Part shown: positions 46,868 through 55,108 of the stretch, in pieces
Layout: each line of letters begins with the position of its first letter
Numbering within the stretch: the stretch's first letter is position 1
Assembly: GCA_017542485.1 (NCBI GenBank)
Contig: JAFXXC010000006.1
Span: 24,934 to 88,933, forward strand
Direction: 5' to 3'
Source: Acholeplasmatales bacterium
GTDB lineage: Bacteria > Bacillota_I > Bacilli_A > Acholeplasmatales > Anaeroplasmataceae
DNA length: 64,000 nucleotides
Notes under the pieces: generated by a model
Database searches by the model: none
What the model saw: only the letters and a program-made list of their open reading frames with translations
Told to the model about the DNA's origin: nothing
Translations under genes and position numbers: made by a program

Positions 46868-47854
46868 ATGAGACCAGAATTTATAAAAGAAAAATCAATT
46901 CTATATTTAGTCGCACCATCATTTGGTTGTACAATATCTCCATATAAAGAGCGATTAAAATTTGCAATTAAAAACCTAAAAAAGGAAGGCTTCAAAATTA
47001 AAGAAGGAAAAAACATATTTTTAGGTAAAGGCATAGTGTCTAGTAATACTCCAATTGAACGTGCAAAAGAAATTCACGATGCATTTTTATCCAAAGCTAA
47101 TGCGATTATTAGTGTTGGTGGCGGAGAATTAATGTGCGAAATATTAGAATATATTAACTTTGACATAATAAAAGAAAATCCCAAATGGTTCATGGGATTT
47201 TCAGATAATACAAATCTTACATATACTATCACTATAATATGTGATATAGAAACAATTTATGGAGTAAACGCACCATCATTATCACTTTTAGAATATGATT
47301 CGCTCGACGCTCTAGATATGCTAAAAGGAAAAAAGGAATTTAAAGGTTACTCTATGTGGCAATATGAAGACTTAGATGAATCACCAGTTCATCCTTATAA
47401 ATTCGATAGAAAAACTAATATAATTCCATATAATTATTCTCCTATGAAAGGAAGAATAATAGGTGGTTGTATCGATTGTCTTCAAAATCTTTGTGGCACC
47501 AAATTTGACAATACAGTTAATTATATTAACAAGCACAAATCTGATGGAATTATCTTCTTTATGGAAGCCTGTGATTTAAATTCAATCTCTTTAAGGCGTG
47601 CACTAATTCAATTAAAAAACGCAGGCTGGTTTAATAATGTAAGTGGCTTCATCATTGGACGTAGCTACAATTTTAATGATGAATCATTTGGAGAAACTAT
47701 GCAAAAATCATATATCGATATTCTATCATCATTTAATAAACCAATTTTACTTGATTGTCCTATAGGACATAGAGATCCTACATTACCAATAAGAGTAGGT
47801 GCTTTATGTGAAATCACATATGAAGATAATATTAAAATTAAATATCTTGATTAA
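46868..47854 (+). CDS. S66 family LD-carboxypeptidase / MccF-like peptidase
   Basis: Serine peptidases of S66 cleave LD-bonds of muropeptides or detoxify peptidyl-nucleotides such as microcin C. The 328 residues have the N-terminal ILYLVAPSFGCTISPYKERL, the Gly-rich AIISVGGGELMCEIL, the nucleophile Ser in MGFSDNTNL, the catalytic Glu region IIFFMEACDLN and the His in PIGHRDPTLP. The MccF-like subgroup is suggested by the long central region, but this is not certain. I took the ATG at 46868; a GTG three codons earlier is also possible. It has no strong ribosome binding site and sits behind the structured leader. Its stop abuts the mnmE stop with no gap. Confidence 0.85.
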   Translation: MRPEFIKEKSILYLVAPSFGCTISPYKERLKFAIKNLKKEGFKIKEGKNIFLGKGIVSSNTPIERAKEIHDAFLSKANAIISVGGGELMCEILEYINFDIIKENPKWFMGFSDNTNLTYTITIICDIETIYGVNAPSLSLLEYDSLDALDMLKGKKEFKGYSMWQYEDLDESPVHPYKFDRKTNIIPYNYSPMKGRIIGGCIDCLQNLCGTKFDNTVNYINKHKSDGIIFFMEACDLNSISLRRALIQLKNAGWFNNVSGFIIGRSYNFNDESFGETMQKSYIDILSSFNKPILLDCPIGHRDPTLPIRVGALCEITYEDNIKIKYLD

Positions 47855-49195
47855 TTACTTACCAAGACAAAATTTAGTAAATAATGCAGTTATTAATTCA
47901 TCAGGTGATGCTTCACCTGTTATTTCTCCTAAATAATCAAATGCACTTTTAATATCAATTTCAATTAAAGAAATGTCGCTTAAATTATTAATAGCTGTCA
48001 TACTATCTAATAATGCGCAATATGCCTTACGCATTAATTCTACCTGTCTTGTATTATTTAAATAATAATCATTCATATCATAAATAGAATTAATTTCTGT
48101 AACCTCTATGATCTTTTTTGATAATATTTCTATTCCTTCATTATTTAATGCACTCATAGAAATACTATCATCTATTTTAACCTTAGACTCAAGATCTGAT
48201 TTGTTAAGAATAATAATTCTATTTTTATTTTTAGTTAATTCTAATAATTGCTTATCTTCATCTTCTAATTCATTACTTGAATCAATAACTAATAAAACCA
48301 AATCACATTTATTTAATGCATCAATACTTCTTTTTATACCTATTGATTCAACAAAATCATCACTTTCTCTTATACCAGCAGTATCAATTAACTTTAATGT
48401 AACATTACCGATATTAATACTACCCTCAACTAAATCCCTTGTCGTACCAGGAATATTAGATACAATAGCCTTATCCTCATCAAGTAACATATTTAATAAA
48501 CTGCTCTTTCCAACATTAGGTTTTCCAACAATTGCAGTTTTAATACCAGATATTGCCAAAGTTGAAATCTTAGAGTTTTCTAAGATTTTTTCCATATCTT
48601 TTATCAATTCTTCCACAATAGGCTTTAAATAATCATGAGTAACATCAACACTATCCTCATATTCAGGATAATCAATATTTACCTCGATTTTAGCCATAAT
48701 ATCCAAAATTTTTTCTCTAAAACTACTCACTAAATTATAAGTATTCTTTCTTAATGATTTTAAAGAAGAATCCAAAGCTATATCGTTATTTGATGATATT
48801 ATATCCATAATAGCTTCTGCTTCAGTTAAATCTAGCTTTCCATTTAAAAATGCTCTTTTTGAAAATTCTCCACGCTCTGCCAATCTAAAACCATTCTTAA
48901 GTAGCACCTTTAAAACCTTGTTAGTAACATATATTCCACCATGGCAATTTATTTCAACCATATTCTCACCATCAAAAGACTTAGGTGCGATATAAACATT
49001 AGCCAAAACTTCATCAACAATATTACCATTATCTACTATGTGACCATAATTAATAGTATGTGACTTAACCTTAGTCAAATCTTTACCCTTAAATACCTTA
49101 TTAACTAATTCAATCGCCAATGGACCTGATGCTCTAATAACTGAAATTGCACCCACACCATATGGTGTAGCAATAGCACATATATTATCTACCAT
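47855..49195 (-). CDS. mnmE: tRNA modification GTPase
   Basis: MnmE works with MnmG to modify the wobble uridine of several tRNAs. The 446 residues show the N-terminal folate-binding domain (DNICAIATPYGVGAISVIR), the G1 loop GKPNVGKSSLLNML, DTAGIRES, the base-specificity NKSD, and the C-terminal FCLGK, whose Cys is catalytically needed. Full length. I used the ATG at 49195. It meets the S66 gene end to end with no intergenic base and no visible terminator, so convergent transcripts may overlap. Confidence 0.96.
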   Translation of the reverse strand: MVDNICAIATPYGVGAISVIRASGPLAIELVNKVFKGKDLTKVKSHTINYGHIVDNGNIVDEVLANVYIAPKSFDGENMVEINCHGGIYVTNKVLKVLLKNGFRLAERGEFSKRAFLNGKLDLTEAEAIMDIISSNNDIALDSSLKSLRKNTYNLVSSFREKILDIMAKIEVNIDYPEYEDSVDVTHDYLKPIVEELIKDMEKILENSKISTLAISGIKTAIVGKPNVGKSSLLNMLLDEDKAIVSNIPGTTRDLVEGSINIGNVTLKLIDTAGIRESDDFVESIGIKRSIDALNKCDLVLLVIDSSNELEDEDKQLLELTKNKNRIIILNKSDLESKVKIDDSISMSALNNEGIEILSKKIIEVTEINSIYDMNDYYLNNTRQVELMRKAYCALLDSMTAINNLSDISLIEIDIKSAFDYLGEITGEASPDELITALFTKFCLGK

Positions 49196-49232
49196 AATAT
49201 CATCACCCATATAAAATTATACATAAATAGTA

Positions 49233-50990
49233 TTATTTATTCAATTTAATCTTACGCCATATAATTATAGATATTACTGCAATTACTAATATCACTCCAA
49301 TAATAGAACAAGATATTATTAAAGGTAAATTATTACTTTCTTCCTTTATGTCATCGCTCTTTTCAATAATAAGATTATAATATCTAATTTCTGCATTATC
49401 GATAACCTTTACCTCATATATTCCAACCTTATCCTCATTACCTATATAATCAGTAATAATTTCCCCTTTAAAATCATCATTAATGAAGCCATTAAATAAT
49501 AACCTTCTTTTTATATCATCAATAGTTAACTTTTCATTAACCTTAGCTTTTATACTATTATTGATATTTCTTTCGTTATCTACTATATTAGTTCTCTCGT
49601 TATCTACTATATTATTACTTACATTATCTACTATATTACTACTTGGTACGTTATCTATTCTTTCATCTTCTTTTGACTTATCAATCTGTTCATCTACTTC
49701 TATATTATTATCAATTTCATCATTTACTGTATCATCAATAACAATATATTTAAATGTATTTGATATTTCGTTATTACTATTATCCTTAACACTTAACCTA
49801 AAATTATATTCACCAGCCTTATCATAATTGAGTCCATAATTATCTAAATCCTCTATTATTAATTTATCCTTTATATCTCCATCAACTTCATCTAATACTT
49901 TTATATCCTTAAAAATATCTTTAATATCTATTATCGTCTCTGATAACTTACCATATATTACATTATCACCGATAAAATATGGATTAATATTATCGATAAC
50001 ATTAATAATACCACTTGCTTTAATCAAAGTTGAGTCATACCAATATTCTAATTCTATAGGATATGTTCCAACTTTATTATATTTCCCAAAATAATCAGTT
50101 TTAATTATATATTTTTTCTTATCAAAATAATCATCAGGTCCATATATATAATTATTAATATAATTTTTTTGATTAACAAATGTCTTATAACTAATATTAG
50201 CTTCTTTTACTTTCAAGCAATCAGTACTATATACACATATAATATTTTTTCTTATATAAAGAATACCATCATCATTATATGAATATATATTTATAATATA
50301 CCTTCCTGCCTTACTTGTATCAATAAACTCCTCACCATCAAAGCTTAAACCAGAACCTATCGCGTTATCATCAACATTCCATCTTATCAAATCATCCATA
50401 GACAACTCTGTATTTTCATAATAAGCTTCACCACATATCTCATTTTTTATAATAATACCATTAATATAATCAATACCAATAGAATTAATAAAATCATTAT
50501 ATATACTATTCTTACTCTGATTTCCTATACTAATATTAGATGTTATATCATAATTAGTGGAACTATTATTAAAACAAAATAAATTATTGTAATTGCTTAA
50601 ATCACACTTATTAATAACATCCTCACTACTATTCACTCTAATTAACAAAATATTATCTACATAATAATCAATATATTCAATAGACCTATTAAGAACATAA
50701 CAATTAATAACTAAATCAATATTATTACCTAAATGAAATACTATACTTAAATAATAACTATCAATTAAATAATCAGAAATAACATCATTATACTTTTCAT
50801 AAATATCAGAAATATCTTCTTCATATACAAATAAATAATTAAATTCATTACCTGAAGAAATTGAAAACCTTTGATTAGCATTATCAGTTATTGATTCAAT
50901 ACTACAATTATCCTTTGCCTCTACATTATTATTTAGGATTATATAGGAAAATAAAAATACTAATAAAAATACACTAAGCCTTTTTATCAT
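49233..50990 (-). CDS. cell-surface protein with Ig-like domains and a C-terminal anchor helix
   Basis: A 585-residue exported protein with an N-terminal signal peptide (ending near VEAKD, residue ~26) and one C-terminal membrane helix (residues ~555-577) with a basic cytoplasmic end. In between are several Ig-like domains, one with the HYR/DUF5011-like EVDGDIKDKLIIED segment, then an Asn/Asp/Ser-rich linker (SNIVDNVSNNIVDN), then a domain (LTIDDIKRRLL ... NEDKVGIYEVKVID) shared with the next gene product. No LPxTG is present; the helix is the anchor. It overlaps the upstream gene by 17 bases and the pair is one operon. Confidence 0.75.
   Translation of the reverse strand: MIKRLSVFLLVFLFSYIILNNNVEAKDNCSIESITDNANQRFSISSGNEFNYLFVYEEDISDIYEKYNDVISDYLIDSYYLSIVFHLGNNIDLVINCYVLNRSIEYIDYYVDNILLIRVNSSEDVINKCDLSNYNNLFCFNNSSTNYDITSNISIGNQSKNSIYNDFINSIGIDYINGIIIKNEICGEAYYENTELSMDDLIRWNVDDNAIGSGLSFDGEEFIDTSKAGRYIINIYSYNDDGILYIRKNIICVYSTDCLKVKEANISYKTFVNQKNYINNYIYGPDDYFDKKKYIIKTDYFGKYNKVGTYPIELEYWYDSTLIKASGIINVIDNINPYFIGDNVIYGKLSETIIDIKDIFKDIKVLDEVDGDIKDKLIIEDLDNYGLNYDKAGEYNFRLSVKDNSNNEISNTFKYIVIDDTVNDEIDNNIEVDEQIDKSKEDERIDNVPSSNIVDNVSNNIVDNERTNIVDNERNINNSIKAKVNEKLTIDDIKRRLLFNGFINDDFKGEIITDYIGNEDKVGIYEVKVIDNAEIRYYNLIIEKSDDIKEESNNLPLIISCSIIGVILVIAVISIIIWRKIKLNK
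49574..49657. repeat. in-frame tandem repeat in the surface protein linker
   Basis: Copies beginning CGTTATCTACTATATTA or a close variant start at 49574, 49598, 49622 and 49649 (steps of 24, 24 and 27 bases). The repeat encodes the N-I-V-D-N units of the linker and is likely to vary in copy number. Confidence 0.65.
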
Positions 50991-52842
50991 TTTTTCTTCT
51001 CCTTATAATAATCACTATTACAATTACAATAATTATTACTCCACCTATAACACTATACATAATAATTTCTTTTGAACTTAATTTTTTATTTTCCTTTACT
51101 TCCTCTACAACTACACTTTCTTTAACCTCAATATTAAAATTAAAAGAATTCCCACCATCTATAGTAACCAAAACATCATAAATACCTACCTTGTCATAAT
51201 TATTAAAATAATCACTTTCTATCATAACTGAATCATATTGATCATTTACAATTAGATCCTTATCTAATAGCGAATTCTTAATACTTTCTAAAGTTAGTTT
51301 ATTATTCGTAGTTGTTAACAATTTAAATTCTTCATTTTTACTAATAACTGTTGTAGTTTCAAAAGGATTCGAAGCTATTATTGGTCTTACACTGCTTATA
51401 ACATTTGTAGTCTCCGCTTGTTTTGTAGTAACAGGATTTGTAGTTGTAACAATAGGTGTTGTAGTTGTTTGTGTAGGTGATACTGTTATAGTTGTTGTAT
51501 TATTATCTATAACCTCCATAGGCTTTACCTTATTAACATATAATTTAATATCTTTAACACCACAATTATTATACTTATCATATGCTAATACTCTAAATTT
51601 ATAAATTCCACTAACATTATAATTATTAATATAATAGCTATCCTCATTATTAGTTTCCTTAAGCTCCACTTTTAATGAACTATTATCATATTCATCGGTT
51701 ACTACATACCTACTTAATATTTCATCATATGATAATACATTCTCAGTGTCAGTTTGAATGGTATCAGGTCCAGTAATAATAGGTTGAATAGTATCTAAAA
51801 CTATAATATTGGCAACTGATGTAAAATATTGTCCTTCAACTGTTTTGATAGTAATAGAATATTGATATTCATCACAAATGTTAGAATTATTAAAATATTC
51901 ACTTTCAATTGTTAATTCACTATATTCACAATCTATAACAGCCTTAGAAATCAAATAATTCTCATCAATTATTTCATTATACATAGTTTTAACATCACTT
52001 ATATGTATTGGATTTTTAATTCTTTTTGAATCAACATAAATAGTTTTAATATAAATATCACCATTAGTATCTATTCCTCTAATTTTAATATTATATAGCC
52101 CAATTTCCACATCATTTTCATCATAATTGCTTGCTAAAATATCATAATTACCTATTCTTTCATCATTCTTATTCTTTATTCCAACACTATCAACAATATC
52201 TGTTAAAGAAAGTGGGTTCTCATAATCAATTACAATTTCATTATCTTTAGCATCTATTTCATATTTTAAAAATAAAATATTGTCTGTATCTCTACCTCTT
52301 AACTGATATGTACTTGCATAAGGATTTAAAAATTCTAATTCACTTTCATCATAATATCTATATAATCCCTTACATATAACATATTCACCATAAAACTCAC
52401 AAATATCAAAACCATCAAATTCATAATAATCATCATCTAAATTACTATCATCAATTTTAAAATGATATATTAATTCTCCATCAAAAACATAATCTATTGA
52501 TGTTACGCATCCCTCATAAATATTAGAATGTATTTCAAATGATGTCTTCTTCATTAATCCATCATTGTTATATACCTCTAATTGCATTCCTGAAATAAAA
52601 TATCCTTCAAGTTCTAAATCATAAACATTATATAAATACCAATATCTTAAATTATAATATTCATTACTAGACCTATCACAAATATAATTAAATTCAATAT
52701 TATCATGAAAATATAACTTTTTATCATCATAATAAAATTCTTTATAGTCATCATCGACTATATCAGCATGTGCCAAAACACCAAATAAATTCGGCAATAT
52801 ACATATAATTATTGCCATTAAAATACACAATTTTTTCTTCAT
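50974..52842 (-). CDS. cell-surface protein with Ig-like domains, paralogue of the 49233 gene product
   Basis: A 622-residue exported protein: signal peptide (to ~residue 26), several beta-rich Ig-like domains (units ending in SDYFNNYDKVGIYDV-like strands recur), a Thr-rich linker (TTTITVSPTQTTTTPIVTTT) and a C-terminal helix (residues ~590-613) with a basic RRRKNDKK tail. Its last extracellular domain (LTLESIKNSLL ... YDKVGIYDVLVTI) is clearly related to that of the downstream gene. The ATG at 52842 follows AAGGAG. Function is unknown; adhesion or cell-envelope structure is likely. No sortase signal was seen. Confidence 0.75.
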   Translation of the reverse strand: MKKKLCILMAIIICILPNLFGVLAHADIVDDDYKEFYYDDKKLYFHDNIEFNYICDRSSNEYYNLRYWYLYNVYDLELEGYFISGMQLEVYNNDGLMKKTSFEIHSNIYEGCVTSIDYVFDGELIYHFKIDDSNLDDDYYEFDGFDICEFYGEYVICKGLYRYYDESELEFLNPYASTYQLRGRDTDNILFLKYEIDAKDNEIVIDYENPLSLTDIVDSVGIKNKNDERIGNYDILASNYDENDVEIGLYNIKIRGIDTNGDIYIKTIYVDSKRIKNPIHISDVKTMYNEIIDENYLISKAVIDCEYSELTIESEYFNNSNICDEYQYSITIKTVEGQYFTSVANIIVLDTIQPIITGPDTIQTDTENVLSYDEILSRYVVTDEYDNSSLKVELKETNNEDSYYINNYNVSGIYKFRVLAYDKYNNCGVKDIKLYVNKVKPMEVIDNNTTTITVSPTQTTTTPIVTTTNPVTTKQAETTNVISSVRPIIASNPFETTTVISKNEEFKLLTTTNNKLTLESIKNSLLDKDLIVNDQYDSVMIESDYFNNYDKVGIYDVLVTIDGGNSFNFNIEVKESVVVEEVKENKKLSSKEIIMYSVIGGVIIIVIVIVIIIRRRKNDKKA

Positions 52843-52926
52843 TTTTTCTTCTCCTTTTTTCGAATACACTAAATAATAGACAAAAAAATCAAAAATTAAC
52901 CAAAAAAATGAAAAAAAATAAAAAAA

Positions 52927-52949
52927 CTGCTAGATTTTTAATCTAACAG
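52927..52949 (-). terminator. intrinsic terminator after the NifB/NifX-like gene
   Basis: CTGCTAGATT (52927-52936) and AATCTAACAG (52940-52949) form a ten-pair stem (one G-U), followed on the minus strand by a run of seven T. Confidence 0.85.
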
Positions 52950-52960
52950 TCATAATTATA

Positions 52961-53299
52961 TTAATGATGACATCCACATTCAGTAGGGCCATTAAAATTT
53001 AAATTACCATTTAAATATTCTTTAATTGCTACATGAACATCTCCACATACATTATTATATATCTTAATATTCTTAGCATTCAAAGTCTCAACTGCATGTG
53101 CACCACATCCACCACATATTAACACTTCTACACCATTTAAAGCAAGAAGATCAGCTAATGTATGATGTGAATATTCTCCACAATCTATAATTTTTTCACT
53201 CTTAACAACATTGTTCTCTACATCAAATAATATAAATTGTCTAGTCTTACCATAATGCATAAATACATTACCATTTTCATAAGTTATCGCAACAATCAT
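52961..53299 (-). CDS. NifB/NifX-like dinitrogenase cofactor-binding family protein
   Basis: A 112-residue protein of the family found in NifX, NafY and many small stand-alone proteins of anaerobes that handle metal-sulfur clusters. The MIVAITYENGNVFMHYGKTRQF strand-loop, KIIDCGEYSHHTLADLL, VLICGGCGAHAVETL and Gly-rich end are typical. The C-terminal TECGCHH adds cysteine and histidine that could bind metal. Not nitrogen fixation, since no nif genes are present. It overlaps the DUF523 gene by four bases, and both follow purA. Confidence 0.88.
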   Translation of the reverse strand: MIVAITYENGNVFMHYGKTRQFILFDVENNVVKSEKIIDCGEYSHHTLADLLALNGVEVLICGGCGAHAVETLNAKNIKIYNNVCGDVHVAIKEYLNGNLNFNGPTECGCHH

Positions 53300-53727
53300 A
53301 ATAATTCCTCAATATTATTCTCACTATATATTTTTACACCAAATAGTTTTAATAATTTAGCAGTCATACCCATACCACTAATTTTATTACCACTAAAAGT
53401 TCCATCATAAATATAACTACTACCACAAGAAGGGCTTCCATCTTTTAATACTGCAATTTTAATATTTTCACTTTTAACAATATCTAATACCTTTTTACTA
53501 CCAGACATAAAATATCTAGTAACATCTTCACCATCTTTATTTATAACAGTTCCATTAATAGATTCAGATGGTACTCTAGGTATCGATAATCCACCCATAA
53601 CCTCAGGACAAATAGAAATAATTTCATATTTCTTTTTTAATTCTTCAACTAAAACATTATAATTATTTCCACCATTATATTTACAATTATTACCTAATAA
53701 ACAACTAGATACTAAAATTTTCTCCAT
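53296..53727 (-). CDS. DUF523 family protein
   Basis: A 143-residue protein of the DUF523 family. The N-terminal ILVSSCLLGNNCKYNGG, ISICPEVMGGLSIPRVPSE, and LKDGSPSCGSSYIYDG with paired cysteines are the family signatures. The conserved cysteines suggest metal or iron-sulfur binding, and the function is unknown. The ATG overlaps the purA stop by one base, and the stop overlaps the NifX-like start (ATGA), so the three are one operon. Confidence 0.9.
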   Translation of the reverse strand: MEKILVSSCLLGNNCKYNGGNNYNVLVEELKKKYEIISICPEVMGGLSIPRVPSESINGTVINKDGEDVTRYFMSGSKKVLDIVKSENIKIAVLKDGSPSCGSSYIYDGTFSGNKISGMGMTAKLLKLFGVKIYSENNIEELL

Positions 53728-55007
53728 TAAAAGAAATCCTTTAATCTAATTGTTTGTTTACGGTCTGGACCAACAGAGAAGATTACAACCTCACTCTTAG
53801 TTAACTCTTCAATCTTTCTTAAGTATTTCTTGGCATTTTCAGGTAACTCATCAAATGATGTAACATGAGTAATATCCTCATCCCATCCATCCATTTCAAC
53901 ATATAAAGGCTTAACTCTATATAAGTCCTCAAGTGTTGCAGGCATAGTATTAATAACCTTACCATCAAGCTCATAAGCATAACAAATCTTTAATTTCTTA
54001 ATACCAGATAATACATCAAATAACATTAATGATAAATAATTGATACCAGATACTCTTCTTGCATAATTTAAAGCAACACAATCTAAATATCCAACTCTTC
54101 TTGGACGCTTAGTAACTGTACCATATTCATGACCACGTTCTCTAATATAATCAGCTAATTCATCATGAATTTCAGTAGGGAATGGACCCTCACCAACTCT
54201 TGTAGTATATGCCTTACAAATACCTAAAACATTATCAATATATCTAGGTGCTATACCAGCATTAAGTGGTACAGAAGCGCCAGTAGGTGAAGATGATGTT
54301 ACATAAGGGTATGTACCATGATCAAGACATAACATTACACCTTGTGCACCCTCAAATAAAATCTTAGATCCTTTTTCGATTTCTTCTTCTAATAATAATG
54401 ATGTATCACATACATATTTCTTTAATTTTTTACCATATTCAACATATTCATTATATATATCATCAAACTTAAGTTCAGAAAGACCTAACATCTTAAGTTC
54501 CATATTCTTTATAGTTAATGAACTCTTTAATACACTCTTAAAAATCTCAGGGTCAATCAAATCACACATTCTTATACCAATTCTATTTGCTTTATCAGCA
54601 TTAGCAGGTCCTATACCACGTTTAGTAGTACCAATTTTCTTATCACCCTTAAATTGTTCAAATGCTCCATCAAGCATCTCATGATAAGGTAAAACTATAT
54701 GTGCTCTATTTGAAATGAATAATTGGTAATCCTTAATTCCTCTAGCTTCAAGTCCAGCTAATTCCTCTAATGCCTGTTTAGGATTAATTACCATTCCATT
54801 TGCCATAACATTCTTAATCTTAGGATTAAAAATACCAGAAGGTATACTTCTTAATGCAAACTTCTCACCATCAAAATTGATAGTATGTCCAGCATTGTTT
54901 CCTCCTTGGCTTCTTACTACTACATCAGCCTCTTGAGCTAAATAATCAGTAATTTTACCCTTACCTTCATCGCCCCATTGGCTTCCTACTACTACTAAAG
55001 TACTCAT
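53727..55007 (-). CDS. purA: adenylosuccinate synthetase
   Basis: PurA joins IMP and aspartate using GTP, the first step to AMP. The 426 residues carry the GTP/IMP loop VGSQWGDEGKGKITDYLA, RSQGGNNAGHTINFDG, IGTTKRGIGPANADK and the TRVGEGPFPTE segment near residue 300. Full length. It has its own promoter 30 bases upstream, separate from the pur operon at the left of the window, and is followed by DUF523 and NifX-like genes. Confidence 0.97.
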   Translation of the reverse strand: MSTLVVVGSQWGDEGKGKITDYLAQEADVVVRSQGGNNAGHTINFDGEKFALRSIPSGIFNPKIKNVMANGMVINPKQALEELAGLEARGIKDYQLFISNRAHIVLPYHEMLDGAFEQFKGDKKIGTTKRGIGPANADKANRIGIRMCDLIDPEIFKSVLKSSLTIKNMELKMLGLSELKFDDIYNEYVEYGKKLKKYVCDTSLLLEEEIEKGSKILFEGAQGVMLCLDHGTYPYVTSSSPTGASVPLNAGIAPRYIDNVLGICKAYTTRVGEGPFPTEIHDELADYIRERGHEYGTVTKRPRRVGYLDCVALNYARRVSGINYLSLMLFDVLSGIKKLKICYAYELDGKVINTMPATLEDLYRVKPLYVEMDGWDEDITHVTSFDELPENAKKYLRKIEELTKSEVVIFSVGPDRKQTIRLKDFF

Positions 55008-55037
55008 GAAATCATCTTCCCTTCAAACAACATAGTA

Positions 55038-55066
55038 ATTATACTATACATAGTATAAAAAAACAA
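55038..55066 (-). promoter_or_regulatory. promoter of purA with an overlapping palindrome
   Basis: TTGTTT (minus strand, 55066-55061), 17 bases and TATAAT (55043-55038). The inverted repeat TATACTA-TACA-TAGTATA (55040-55057) fills the spacer and overlaps the -10 box, a usual place for a repressor site. Confidence 0.6.
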
Positions 55067-55090
55067 ACGTTTATATTTATTTAAAAATAA

Positions 55091-55108
55091 AAAGGGATTT
55101 CTCCCTTT
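55091..55108 (-). terminator. intrinsic terminator overlapping the enzyme I-like gene stop
   Basis: AAAGGGA (55091-55097) and TCCCTTT (55102-55108) form a hairpin including the stop codon region, followed on the minus strand by TTATTTTT. Confidence 0.75.

Noticed and set aside
48108..48632. Rightward 174-codon ORF opposite mnmE
   Set aside because: It lies wholly inside the conserved mnmE gene on the other strand, has no ribosome binding site and reads as low-complexity hydrophobic and Ser-rich sequence, a shadow of mnmE codons.
52500..52870. Sortase (LPxTG) signal in the surface proteins
   Set aside because: Neither C-terminus has an LPxTG-like motif before its helix.
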